In this document: positions 14,601-27,089 of the stretch, piece by piece | How the letters are laid out: each line of letters begins with the position of its first letter | Numbering within the stretch: position 1 is the stretch's first letter | Source: Allodiplogaster sudhausi | Lineage: Eukaryota > Nematoda > Chromadorea > Rhabditida > Diplogasteridae | DNA: 64,000 nucleotides | NCBI GenBank assembly: GCA_945643635.1 | Contig: CALZFC010000097.1 | Coordinates: 597,501-661,500 of the forward strand | Direction of reading: 5' to 3' | Made by a program: the position numbers and the translations under genes | The notes under the pieces: generated by a model | Told to the model about the DNA's origin: nothing | Database searches by the model: none | The model's input: the letters and a program-made list of their open reading frames with translations, nothing else

Positions 14601-17600
14601 GATACGAGGCAAAAACAGGCGGACCCATTTTGTTAGGAGCGAACATTTGAAAAATCAATACTCGGAGATTAGGGATTGGAGCGGGATGGGACATTCAGAA
14701 TATTGAACAGTTTTTGGAGATCTTTGAAAGGAGCCTACTCCCATTTGGCTGGGTTTCGGAAAAGGTGTCCTGAGGGGGCCGTGAAATGTCGAATTTTTGG
14801 GAGGCCATTTCCGCGGCTGTTTTTTCTCGGGAATTGACCTTATGGCAACATGTTATACATGATTCTGTAGCTCTCGAGAAGACGAACAACTTTGTCATAC
14901 AAAACGTTTTCATACAACGACGTTTTTGATCTACTTTTGGGGTCAGAAGGTTTAGGCCACTTTTTCGACCTTAGCTATCACTGACACTTTTTGGGGCATA
15001 TTTTTATTCGAATAGATCCTAAAATTAGCTATCGAATGATAGGTTGATCTTCTGTATTCGTTCAGGCATATTCGAGATATGAATTATTCTGTGGCTTTTT
15101 GGTGCATTTTCATCTCACGCAGATTTTCTTAACGACCCAGGTTCGGAGTCGCGCGCGGGCAAACTCTTTTGCGCGTTTTAACATTACCCCCAATGCAAAG
15201 ATTAAAATGCTAGGACATAGCGGAGACTCCAAGGGAGATAATGGGCAAAGATACTGAAACCAGGTCCTCCCATAGCTCCGCTAGTTAGAGAGTATACTTA
15301 GAAACGCTTGATGATTATTCACCGGGGTTGCGCGGAGCGGCGTAGTGGGCGGGGGAGTTGAGATTTTCGAGTGGGGTTTTTTTAGGATGGTAAATGAATA
15401 TTGGGGCTACCGTTTGGTATTGGTTTGGTATTTTTGGGTTTTGGTTTTGTGGTCGGCGCCGGCGGCCAAAGTTACAACTTTTTGGGGCGAGGTTGCGCTG
15501 GCTTGGCCACTTTGAGCGCTTGCATCTTTTGAACGGAGAGGAATTGGGGAACGAAAAAAATATGAGTCTATAGCCCATGTCTTAATTATTAAGATTCCTG
15601 GTTGGTTTGTTGATAGTGCCTCAGGGGTGGCCAGGGGGCGTGGCCAAAATTTGACCCCCTTTTTTGGCCCTTTTTTGCTCTGTATTTGCTCACTTTTTCA
15701 AAATCTGTACCTGCGCTTTCGCTGCTTTCGACATATATCATGTAGTTTTGGACGGCGCATCGACTGATCTATTGCCCAGGTCCTGAAGTTGCCTAGATCA
15801 ATAGATACGAGGCAAAAACAGGCGGACCCATTTTGTTAGGAGCGAACCTTTGAAAAAGTTGCAACTTTTTGGCGCGCGGTTGCGCTGGGTTGGCGAGTTT
15901 GAGCGTTTGTATCTTTTGAATGGAGAGGAGTTGGGTAAGGAAAAAAATAGTGGCAGATAGGGAATGTCTTCAAGATTAATAGGACACAAATTGGGCGAAT
16001 TCCGAATGAGGGTTTTTGAAGTGGGCGTGGCCAAAATTTTACCCCGTTTTTTGGCCCTTTTTTCGTCTGTATTTGCTCACTAACTCAAATTTTCAAAAGG
16101 CGCATTTTCTGCTTTCGACATATTTGATGTAGTTTTTCAAGGCGCATGCACTGATATATAGATTGTGGGGCTAAATACATTGGGTCATATCGATCTGGGG
16201 CAAAAACAGGCGGACCCATTTTGTTAGGAGCAAACCTTTGAAAAATCAATACTCGGAGATTTGGGATTGGAGCGGGACGGGACATTCAGAATATTGTTTA
16301 GTTTTTGGAGAGCTTTGACATGAGCCTACTCCTGTTTGGCTGGGATTCCGGGAAAGTACCCTGAGGGGGCCGTGAAATATCGAATTTTTGCGAGGCCCTT
16401 TCCGTGGCTGTTTTTTCTCGGATGTTGGAGTTATGGCAACGTGTTATATATAATTCTGTAGCTTTTGCGAAGGCGAACAAATTTCTCATACAAAACTTTT
16501 TCATACAACGACGTTTTTGATCTACTTTTGGGGTCAGAATGTTTAGGCCACTTTTTCGACCTTAGCTATCACTGACACTTTTTGGGGCATATTTTTATTA
16601 AGATAGAGCCTAAAATTAGCTATCGAATGTTGGGTGATACTTCTCATTTCATCCAGGCATATTCGAGATATGAATTATTTTGTGGCTTTTTGGTGCATTT
16701 TCATCGCACGCAGATCTTCTTAACGACCCCGGTTCGGAGTCGCGCGCGGGCAAACCGTTTTGCGCGTTTTAATTCGACCCCCAATGCAAAGATTAAAATG
16801 CTAGGACATAGCGGAGACTCCAGGGGAGATAATGGGCAAAGATACTGAAACCAGGTCCCCCCATAGCTCCGCTAGTTAGAGTGTATACTTAGAAACGCTT
16901 GTGGTTTATTGGCCGGGTTTGCGCGGAGCAGGGTTGTGGGCGGGGGAGTTGAGATTTTCGAGTGCGGTTTTTTTAGGATGGTAAATGAATATTGGGGCTA
17001 CGTTTTGGTATTGGTTTGGGATTTTTGGGATTTGGGTTTGGGGGTGGCGCCAGCGGTCAAAGTTGCAACTTTTCGGCGCGCGCTTGCGCTGGGTTGGCCA
17101 CTTTGAGCGTTTGTATCTTTTGAACGGAGAGGAATTGGGGAATGAAAAAAATATGTCGATAGCCCATGTCTTAATGATTAAGATTCCTGGTTGGTTTGGT
17201 CATAGTGCCTCAGGGGCGGCCAGGGGGCGTGACCAAATTTTGACCCCCTTTTTTGGCCCTTTTTTGCTCTGTATTTGCTCACTAACTCAAATTTTCAAAA
17301 GGCGCATTTTCTGCTTTCGACATATATGATGTAGTTTTTCAAGGCGCATGTTTTGATATATACAATGTGGAAAAAAAGACATTGGGTCATATCGATTTGG
17401 GGCAAAAACAGTCGGACCCATTTTGTTAGGAGCGAACATTTGAAAAATCAATACTCGAAGATTTGGGGCCGGAGCGGGATGGGACATTCAGAATATTATT
17501 TAGTTTTTGGAGAGCTTTGAAATGAGCCTACTCCCGTTTGGCTGGGATTCCGGGAAAGTACCCTAAGGAGGCCGTGAAATGTCAAATTTTTGGGAGGTCG

Positions 17601-20600
17601 TTTCCGCGGCTGTTTTTTCTCAGGAGTTGGTGTTATGGCAATATGATATATATCATTCTGTAGCTCTCGAGAAGGCGAATAACTTTCTCATACAAAACGT
17701 TCTCATATTTTGACTTTTTTGATCTACTTTTGGGGTTAGAATGTTTAGGCCACTTTTTCGACCTTACCTATCACTGACACTTTTTGGCGCATATTTTCTT
17801 TATTGTAGAGCCTAAAATTAGCTATCGAATGATGGGTAGATCATGAAATTTGATATAGGCATATTCGAGATATGAATTATTTTGTGGCTTTTTGGTGCAT
17901 TTTCATCACACGCAGATTTTCTTAACGACCCAGGTTCGGAGTCGCGCGCGGGCAAACCATTTTGCGCGTTTTAATTCGACCCCCAATGCAAAGTTCTAAA
18001 TGCTAGGACATAGCGCGCACTCCAAGGGAGATAATGGGCAAAGATACTGAAACCAGGTCCCCCCATAGCTCCGCTAGTTAGAGAATCTACTTAGCATTGC
18101 TTGTGGTTTATTGGCCGGGATTGCGCGGAGCGGCGTTGTGGGCGGTGGGAGTGAGATTTTGGGGTGGGGTTTTTTTAGGATGGTAAATGAATATTGGGGC
18201 TACGTTTTGGTATGGGTTTCGAATTTTTGGGATTTGGGTTTGGGGGTGGCACCAGCGGTCAAAATTGCAACTTTTCGGCGCACGCTTGCGCTGGGTTGGC
18301 CACTTTGAGCGATTGTATCTTTTGAACGGAGAGGAATTGGTTAATGAAAAAAATATGAGTCGATAGCCCATGTCTTAATTATTAAGATTCCTTGTTGGTT
18401 TGGTCATAGTGCCTCAGGCGTGGCCAGGGGGCGTGACCAAAATTTGACCCCCTTTTTTGGCCCTTTTTTACTCTGTATTTGCTCACTAACTCAAATTTTC
18501 AAAAGGCGCATTTTCTGCTTTCGACATATATGATGTAGTTTTTCAAGGCGCATGTTTTGATGTATACATTGTGGAAAAAAAGACATTGGGTCATATCGAT
18601 CTGGGGCAAAATCAGGCGGACTCATTTTGTTAGGAGCGAACTTTTGAAAAATCAATACTCGAAGATTTAGGATCGGAGCGGGACGGGACATTCAGAATAT
18701 TATTTAGTTTTTGGAGAGCTTTGAAATGAGCCTACTCCCGTTTGGCTGGGATTCCGGGAAAGTACCCTAAGGGGGCCGTGAAATGTCGAAATTTTGGGAG
18801 GGTATTTCCGCGGCTGTTTTTTTTTCAGGAGTTGGTGTTATGGCAACATGTTATATATCATTCTGTAGCTCTCGAGAAGGCGAACAAATGTTTCATACAA
18901 ACCTTTTTCATACAACGACGTTTTTGATCTACTTTTGGTCCGAGAATGTTTAGGCCACTTTTTCGACCATAGCTATCACTGACAGTTTTTGGGGCATATT
19001 TTTATTCGAATAGAGCATAAAATTAGCTATCGAGTGGTATGTTGAACGTCCGAATTGGATTAGGCATATTCGAGATATGAATTATTATGTGGCTTTTTGG
19101 TACGTTTTCATCGCACGCAGATTTTCTTAACTACTCAGGTTCGGAGTCGCGCGCGGGCAAACCCTTTTGCGCGCTTTGATATGACTCCCAAAGCAAAGCT
19201 CTTAATGCTAGGACATAGAAAAGACTCCAAGGGAGAGAATGGGCAAAGATACTGAAACCAGGTCCCCCCATAGCTCCGCTAGTAGAGAATGTACTTAGAA
19301 ACGCTTGTTCATTATTGACCGGGTTTGCGCGGAGCGGCGTGGTGGGCGGTGGGGTTGAGATTTTCGAGTGGGTTTTTTTAGGATTGTAAATGAATATTGG
19401 GGCTACAATTTGGTATGGGTTTGGTTTTTTTGGGTTTTGATTTTCCGGTCGGCGCCGGCGGCCAAAGTTTCGACTTTATGGCGCGCGGTTGCGCTGGGTT
19501 GGCCATTTTGAGCTATTGGATCTTTTGAACGTTGAGGATTTGGGGAATGAAAAAAATATGAGTCGATAGCCCATGTCTTAATTATTAAGATTCCTGGTCG
19601 GTTTGGTGATAGTGCCTCAGGGGTGCCCAGGGGGCGTGGCCAAATTTTGACCCCCTTTTTTGGCCCTTTTTTGCTCTGTATTTGCTCACTTTCTCAACAT
19701 CTGTACCCACGATTTTCTTTGTTTCGACATATATCATGTAGTTTTGGACGGCGCATCGACTGATCTATTGCACAGGTCCTGAAGTTGCCTAGATCGATAG
19801 ATACGAGGCAAAAACAGGCGGACCCATTTTGTTAATAGCGAACCTTTGAAAAATCAATACTCGTAGAATTGAGACCGGAGCGTTATGGGACATTCAGAAT
19901 ATTGTTTAGTTTTTGGAGAGCTTTGAAATGAGCCTACTCCCGTTTGGCTGGGATTCCGGGAAACTACCCTAAGGGGGCCGTGAAATGTCGAAATTTTGGG
20001 AGGGTATTTCCGTGTTTTTTTTTCAGGAGTTGGCCTTATGGCAACAAGTTATATATGATTCTGTAGCTCTCGAGAATACGAACAACTTTGTCATACAAAA
20101 CGTTTTCATACAACGACGTTTTTGATCTACTTTTGGGGTCAGAATGTTTAGGGCACTTTTTCGACCTTAGCTATCACAGACACTTTTTGGGGCATATTTT
20201 TATTCGAATAGAGCATAAAATTAGCTATCGAATGGTAGCTGAACCTTTAGATTTGGTCCAGGCATATTCGAGAAATGAATTATTTTGTGGTTTTTTGGTT
20301 CATTTTCACCGCACGCAGATATTCTACCAACCCAGGTTCGGAGTCGCGCGCGGGCAAACCCTTTTGCGCGCTTTTGTGTGAACCCTAATCAAACTAAACC
20401 TATGCTAGGACATAGAAAAGACTCCAAGGGAGATAATGGGCAAAGATACTGAAACCAGGTCCCCCCATAGCTCCGCTAGTTAGAGAACCTACTTAGCATT
20501 GCTTGTCCAATATTTACCGGGTTTGCGCGGAGCGGCGTGGTAGGCGGTAGGGTTGAGATTTCCGAGTGGAGTTTTTTTAGGATGGAAAATGAATATTGGG

Positions 20601-21678
20601 GCTTCGTTTTGGTATTGGTTTGGGATTTTTGGGTTTTGGGTTTGGAGTCGGCGCCGGCGGCCAAAGTTGCAACTTTTTGGCGCGCGGTTGCGCTGGGTTG
20701 GCGAGTTTGAGCGTTTGTATCTTTTGAATGGAGAGGAGTTGGGTAAGGAAAAAATAGTGGCAGATAGGGAATGTCTTCAAGATTAATAGGACACAAATTG
20801 GGCGAATTCCGAATGAGGGTTTTTGAAGTGGGCGTGGCCAAAATTTTACCCCGTTTTTTGGCCCTTTTTCTGTATTTGCTCACTAACTCAAATTTTCAAA
20901 AGGCGCATTTTCTGATTTCGACATATTTGATGTAGTTTTTCAAGGCGCATGCACTGATATATAGATTGTTGGGCTATATACATTGGGTCATATCGATCGA
21001 GGGCAAAAACAGGCGGACCCATTTTGTTAGGAGTGAACCTTTGAAAAATCAATACTCGGAGATTTGGGGCCGGAGCGGGATGGGACATTCAGAATATTGT
21101 TTTGTTTTTGGAGAGCTTTGAAATGAGCCTACTCACGTTTGGCTGGGTTTCGGAAAAGGTGTCCTGAGGGGGCCGTGAAATGTCAAATTTTTGGGAGGCC
21201 ATTTCCGCGGCTGTTTTTTCTCGGGGATTGGTATTATGCCTACATGTTATATATCATTCTGTAGCTCTCGAGAAGGCGAACAAATGTCTCATACAAAACG
21301 TTTTCATATAACGACATTTTTGATCTACTTTTGGTCCGAGAATGTTTAGGCCACTTTTTCGACCATAGCTATCACTGACACTTTTTGGGGCATATTTTTA
21401 TTCAGATAGAGCCAAAAATTAGCTATCGAATGTTGGGTGATACTTCTCATTTAATCCAGGCATATTCGAGATATGAATTATTTTGTGGCTTTTTGCTGCA
21501 TTTTCATCGCACGCAGATTTTCTTAACGACCCAGGTTCGGAGTCGCGCGCGGGCAAACCCTTTTGCGCGTTTTAATTCGACCCCCAATGCAAAGTTCTTA
21601 ATGCTAGGACATAGCGAAGACTCCAAGGGAGATAATGGGCAAAGATACTGAAACCAGGTCCCCCATAGCTCCGCTAGT
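11675..21678. repeat. Tandem array of eight ~1.2-kb satellite units (10.0 kb)
   Basis: Eight head-to-tail units, each beginning near TTAGAGwrTxTACTTAG and ending CATAGCTCCGCTAG. Units start at about 11675, 12879, 14081, 15285, 16875, 18077, 19274 and 20480. Seven are about 1200 bp and the fourth is about 1590 bp. The array begins and ends at the same unit boundary, so it holds a whole number of units, flanked by unrelated AT-rich DNA. It lies entirely inside the last intron of the lipase gene. Units are clearly similar yet diverged and mosaic. Short open frames recur in some units on both strands but are broken in others. No reverse transcriptase, transposase or other recognisable protein was seen. 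Confidence 0.93.
15285..16874. repeat. Enlarged fourth satellite unit with internal ~390-bp duplication
   Basis: The unit runs normally to about 15852 (GAACCTTTGAAAAA) and then jumps back to sequence normally found near unit position 190 (GTTGCAACTTTTTGGCGCG). From there it repeats about 390 bp before completing. The second part closely matches the eighth unit at about 20665-20770. The structure looks like a product of unequal exchange between two unit variants. Confidence 0.8.
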
Positions 21679-21917
21679 TTGATAAATAAATAAATATAAT
21701 CAAGGAATATTTAAAGGAGCCAAAACTCAATCTTAAATTAGCGCCTTTTTGCCTGACCATAAGTGAGAGAGAGAGAGATCCTAACGTTGTTTTAGAGAGA
21801 CACGACTACAAAAAGGTCAGGAACATTGATTGAAGTAGATAAGATTGCTCAAAGCTACAGTAGCTCAAATCTGGCATTTCGTGTTAGGAGTTGTCGACTT
21901 TCAAATGCTCGTTTAAG
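21679..21917. other. 3' end of the lipase last intron with a fragment of the shared repeat
   Basis: Unique AT-rich DNA follows the array. At 21736-21757 there is a reverse-orientation copy of a short motif (GTCAGGCAAAAAGGCGCTAATT on the minus strand) also found at 34105 and 47939. The 3' splice site used by the last lipase exon is TTTAAG ending at 21917. Confidence 0.5.
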
Positions 21918-22065
21918 AAGCTGCTCTCCCGTCTGCCCGTGCGCATCATCTCGGTGGTGCGCAGTCTGCCCGCCTTCAACCACATTGACTTTGTCTACGG
22001 TGAAGGAGATCTACCGCGAGATCATCTCGGACATGCTCGCCGACCACGCCAATCGCGCTTATTGA

Positions 22066-22599
22066 TTCACTTCTTTTTTGACTTCTCGTCCATGACGTCA
22101 TCTTTAAAAACCATTTTGTCACTCATCTGATTGTGTGAATTTTTTTTAATGCACTTTTCGAGTAAAAAAATAGTTCGACTTCCCTGGCTATACCGGGAGA
22201 AGTCACAATGAAGGATCTATTATTTTTCATCTCAATATTTGTACTGCAATGCCTCAAAATATACAGTCGATACGAAGTTATGTTCTTTGCAAGCACTTTC
22301 TTCCATTCAATATTCTCTCTTCATTGTCCCGAGCCCGAGCTTCGATAGACTTCCAGCTGAAAAGGAGCAGAGCAGTCACATGAATGCATTTCAAAACAAC
22401 GAAAATTCGCAACAACAACGACAAAAAGGCACACAAGTGGTCTTCCTCTCTGTCTACTCGTCTAGTCTACGTCGAGGAGGAAGAATGTGGTTCAATGCTT
22501 TTAGACGACTTAGTTAGGTTAGAAAAGCAATGTCAATGTTAGCCTAATGGTAAGAAACCTCCCCCCTCCTATGTCCTCCCTCAGAAGACTTAGACTAAC
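22066..22599. other. Gap between convergent lipase and DEG/ENaC gene remnants
   Basis: I searched this stretch on the minus strand for the missing extracellular and second membrane segments of the channel and on the plus strand for more lipase. Nothing recognisable is present. The plus-strand open frame at 22239-22517 has no convincing protein features. Confidence 0.5.
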
Positions 22600-23064
22600 C
22601 AGTGCTTCCAGCTCAGGCACCGTCTGAATCCGTGACAACTTGAACGGATTGACGTTGCAGAATGTGATAGAAGGAAAGCGAGTGGCGTCAGTGCCCAGCT
22701 GGAAGAATGAGAGCAGAGAGATTTACAATTAGATAATAAATTTTGAAAATATTAAATTATATATTATGTTATAAAAAAAACTCTCTAAAATATCATCCCT
22801 TAATTGACAAATAGTATTTTCATACTTAAACTAATTTATTTTTATTTTTTCCATCGGTGATTTTGCTGCGTTATGTACAGGCGCTTTTACTTGACATGGA
22901 ATGAATAAATATGATCTCCATTTCGTTAACTCCGCTAGTAGTTTCTCGCGGTGTAATTTGGTATTCTACGCTATTTAGAACAAAAACGTACTTTTTTGGC
23001 TTTCAATTTCCAAGACGATTGACAACTACGCTCGTCTCTGGCAGAGAGAGAACATAGGCAAAGA

Positions 23065-23095
<31 letters not shown>

Positions 23096-23673
23096 ACTGA
23101 CATTGAGATTAACCATCTTGTCGAACGCGAGATACTGCATGGTGGTGGAGGTGAAGAGGAAGATGAAGGCGCAGAGGCAGCAGAAGAGGATGAGCGTCCA
23201 GACGAGCGATGAGAAGAGGGAGGACGCTTCGGCCGCGTGCGGCACGCCATGCACCGAAGCGGTCGACGCCCACTCGTGTGACGTCGCTCGCAGAAGACTG
23301 TTAATTAATTAATCTAGTTATTTATTTATTTCATCTAGAAATATTTCATTATTATTTAGTTATTTACTTACCATTAATTTAACAAGAAATGTTTATATTT
23401 AAATAATTAATCTATATAATATAATAACGACACACTGTTTTCTTTACAAATTAATTAATTATGCGATTAAGCAAGCAAAGTCCGTTATGGATATTTTCTC
23501 AATCGATCGAACCGATTTGAAACTGGCTACTAAAATTGATTTCCGAGGCATGTTGAATTTTAATTTGCCAGCTTTTTCCCCTCACATTTGTTATGGATGC
23601 AGATGTCAAGCTTTGCTTCCAAGGTTTGTCCATTTATTTATTTTCCCTATTCAGTTTCTATCTATCAACACTT

Positions 23674-23710
<37 letters not shown>

Positions 23711-23891
23711 TCGCTATTCCTCTTTCCCTATCTCTATTCTCTCTATCTTTCTCTCTCTCTCTTTCTTTCTCTCTCTTCTAGTAACTCGGGAGAAGTTGCT
23801 TCTATAGCAGCAGCACAGTAGAAGCAGCAAGGCGAGTTTGTCCTTGGAGTGAGAATAATGAGCAGAATAGAGTGAAGCTGATGCGACTGAC

Positions 23892-23926
<35 letters not shown>

Positions 23927-24797
23927 AACGAGAGAGCATAGAGGAAGAGAGAGAGACAAGAGAGAAAGAAAGACGGTAGAACAAGGCCAAGCCTTCCAAG
24001 AGATGATGCCACTAGAAAACAAAACGGGAGCAAAGTGCAGTGTTTTGCATAAAATGCACGATCATTCGTGCTAAAAAGTGCCGTTCAAACAAGAGACATT
24101 CATAATAAACACGAATTCCAATTAATTAAAAAAAAATATTACTTAATTATTCTCAAAGAAGATGTAACTAAATCAAATAAATATCCTTCTCCGTGCGACA
24201 TTCCAATGCTTTAATTCATCGAATACTACATGGTCATTCAGACCAAACGAAATATTCACAGAAGTTGAATATTAAAAAAAAGTAAATCTAGGAAATGTTA
24301 TGTCAAAACTTTTTTTTTCTAAACATTGATATTATGTCGAGGTCCGGATAATAATTAGAATTAAAGTAAAAGAAGAAATTTTCTCTAACGTACGCCCATC
24401 TGCTGTCGCCTCTTCGTGCGTCGACGTGATCTCGTTCGACGTCGTCGACGATTCCGTTGTAGTCATCATCGCTGTCATTGTCCGAACTCTACAAGAGATG
24501 TCTAAAGTAGGCTCAATCCATTTTATTTTATTTTATTATCAATTTACCATCATCATATTTCTACTTTACTATTCCGCTTTCTTTCGTTGTACATATGTAC
24601 ATATGTATTTCGGCAATTTGTCCGCATGTACATACATATGTATTTGTACGTAAACAAGTAAATAAATAAATAAAAGTATGTTCTAGGCGGCCACTGACAG
24701 CGCGACTGTAGCGCCGTGGCGCGCCGGCCGCCGCGGCAACCGCCGGCTCTTGGCGCGGCGCCGATGTCGATGCACTCGCGTCGTCGTAAGGCGCCAT
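22600..24797 (-). pseudogene. DEG/ENaC-type sodium channel, N-terminal exons only
   Basis: Minus-strand exons: 24699-24797 (ATG at 24797; Ala-rich N-terminus), 24394-24488 (acidic, SSDNDSDDDYNGIVDDVE), 23102-23297 and 22600-22698; donors and acceptors are canonical and phases agree. Exon 3 encodes the pre-membrane motif ATSHEWASTASVHGVPHA and a first transmembrane segment (SSLVWTLILFCCLCAFIFLF). Exon 4 encodes the family hallmark FPSITFCNVNPFKLS just after TM1. Members form trimeric amiloride-type channels gated by acid, peptides or touch and continue for roughly 400 more residues (cysteine-rich ectodomain, GxS filter, TM2). Those are not visible: after the donor at 22599 only about 530 bp separate this from the last lipase exon on the opposite strand. 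It is either truncated, or its remainder lies beyond or within the neighbouring gene. Confidence 0.75.
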
Positions 24798-24819
24798 CGT
24801 GAGCCGCGAGAGAGATTCT

Positions 24820-24850
<31 letters not shown>

Positions 24851-27050
24851 AAGTAAGAGAGAGAGAAAGAGAGAGAGAGGGCGAGAGGGAGAGAGAGAGA
24901 GAGGGAGAGAGAGAGAAAGTAAGAGAGAGAGAGAAAGAGAGAGAGAGGGAGAGAGAGAGAGCGAGAGAGAGAGAGAAGACATCATCTCATTATCGCCTTC
25001 CTTGTGGCATTCGTTTACCAAACAATAGAAAAAATAGGTAAAAATTAAATCATTTTACGAGGTCCGATTAAAATTGTGGCGCATCCAAACTGATACAAAT
25101 GGATCTTTCTATAAAAGCGCTCTATTACACATGCATACATATGTATAGCTCACTTTAAAAAATTACTCACAGAAATCAATTCTAAACACAAGTAAAATAT
25201 AAAGCTCAATAATAAAAGAAATGTTTACAACGGCATCTTTTTTGTGACAATCTTGAACAAGAGTTTTGTCTACAGTAAAAAAAACACGTTTGTCAAAAGC
25301 GTGGACCAATGAGGAGTGAAGGACGAAGAAGAGGCAAACAAGTTGGCAGAAAGCATCCATTCACGTGGATGAACCCTGAGGTGTCTAAGTGGCAGGAGGG
25401 TAGGGGGTAGGAGGTGAAGAGGAAGGTCTCTCTGTCTCTCTCTGTCTCTCTGTCTCTCTCTCTCTCTCTTTCTCTTCCCACTTCTCTCTCTCTCTCTTTC
25501 TCTTCCCACTTCTCTCTCTCTCTTTCTCTTCCCATTTCTCTCTCTCTCTCTCTTTCTCTTTCCGCTTCTCTCTATCTCTCACTCTCACTTTCACTCTCCC
25601 TTTCTATCTTCCAGCTTTCAACTTTTATCTCTCTCTTTCTCGCTCGCTCTCTCGAACTATCCTTTCTTCTCTGTAAGGTTGAGGATGATCTTTTCTACTA
25701 GAAGAAGCTTCATCTAACTAGACTGCAGCATGACGACCAGGGATCTGACACGGTCTTTGATGATCTTCCGCTGAGGATTGGAGAATGTAGGAGAAAGCGA
25801 GAGAGAGAGAGAGAAAGCGAGGGAGAGAGTGAGAGAGAGAGCGCGAGAGAGAGTGAGAGAGAGTGAGGGGGAGGGAGAAAGTATAAAAGAGTAGGTAGAG
25901 CGCGTCAATAATATTTTAATGAGACGATATGGAGATGGGAAGAGAGAAAACAAGAGTGAGAGAGAGAGAAAGAGAAGCAAAGAGAGAGAAGCAAAGAGAG
26001 AGAGGAGAGAGTAGAGAGAGTGCAAGAATGCGAAAACCAGAGTGAGAGAGCATGAGAGATTGTGAGAGAGAGAGAGTGAGATAATGAGAGAAAGAGAGAA
26101 ATGAAAAGATCTGAGGCTGGTGAGAGACACTTACCATCTCACCATCCGTGGTGGCCAGTCGCCTCTGGTGACCATTGTCTTCACGCGCACAAATGCCCCG
26201 GGCCACGGAAGACTTCTTATCTCTCGCCCAGACGACCATACTTCTCTCTCACTCTCTTTCTCTTTCTCTCTTTCTGTCTCTCTCTCTCCCTCTCTCACTT
26301 TCTCTCTTTGTGTCTTTCTCTCTCTTACCCTCTCTTACTCTCTCTCCCTCTCTCTCTCCTTGTCCACTCTCTCATTCATATCTCTCGTTGCCACTTCAAT
26401 GGTGCAGTTTCAAGAGGACAAAACCTTGTGCCAGGGATCGAGACAACTTCCTGGAAGTCTGTGCTGCAGTCTGATTTGCCGTTGCAAAGGAGTAGAAGGT
26501 TCATGCATCACACCTTCAGAGTAGAACACGAAAGCCACAGAGGACAAGACAGATTGTATCCTGTCTTCCTTGTCTGCAAAGACGGGGAAATGTGTGAGAG
26601 TACTTCTAGCTAAACTCGATAGGAATAGGTTGGTGATGGAAAGGGACAAAATAACATAAACATCGCAGTGAGCAATTGACCCAAGACGTCCTTTCCCATA
26701 ATTGCTTATCTCTGTTTTTCCTGGCTGAGGTTATATACATATATTTTTTTACGTAAATGTCCTCATTAATAAGTAATAAAAAACGTCTCAAGTATTTCAA
26801 CTACTTAAGCTATGATAAGAAGTATTACATATGTAGTAAATAGATGAAGCAATTGCATTTGATCTCGCTCTATTTATATTGCTAGATTAGCACTTTAGGT
26901 TATATGTATAGCCTCAAGGTTAGCAATTCCAGACTATCCATTCAATCAGTGGATGCCGTCGAAGCAGTACAGAGCAAGAAAGTTATGTCTTTATGCATGC
27001 ATATTTATGGAGTGAGAGAGTATGAAAGGGGCAGAGAGATAGACATAGAT

Positions 27051-27089
<39 letters not shown>

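Larger units (their letters stand above)
8559..22065 (+). pseudogene. Lysosomal acid lipase-like gene, frame-disrupted, with a 10-kb satellite in its last intron
   Basis: Alpha/beta-hydrolase of the acid lipase (LIPA / nematode lipl) family, which hydrolyses cholesteryl esters and triglycerides in lysosomes or the secretory route. Exons: 8559-8642 (signal peptide MKLLHLLLPLLLPYVRA), 9148-9250, 9388-9489, 9560-9676, 9795-9891, 9982-10033, 10214-10309, 10407-10532, 10660-10692, 10845-10922, 11065-11130, 11472-11567, 21918-22065. Family landmarks are present in order: [40 protein letters not shown], the nucleophile elbow GYSQG, SDADWMAD (Asp) and FNHIDF (His), so the whole triad is encoded. The frame breaks by one base near 9660, at the 9891/9982 junction, and near 21998. 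Either this is a decaying gene or the assembly has single-base errors. The exon 8 donor is GC rather than GT. The last intron is 10.35 kb. Confidence 0.8.

Noticed and set aside
22239..22517. 92-residue plus-strand open frame between lipase and channel remnants
   Set aside because: No recognisable features, no splice support, and composition like the surrounding non-coding DNA.
26410..26649. Overlapping plus- and minus-strand open frames of 70-80 residues
   Set aside because: Neither strand shows a family motif or convincing splice sites; I could not decide between them.
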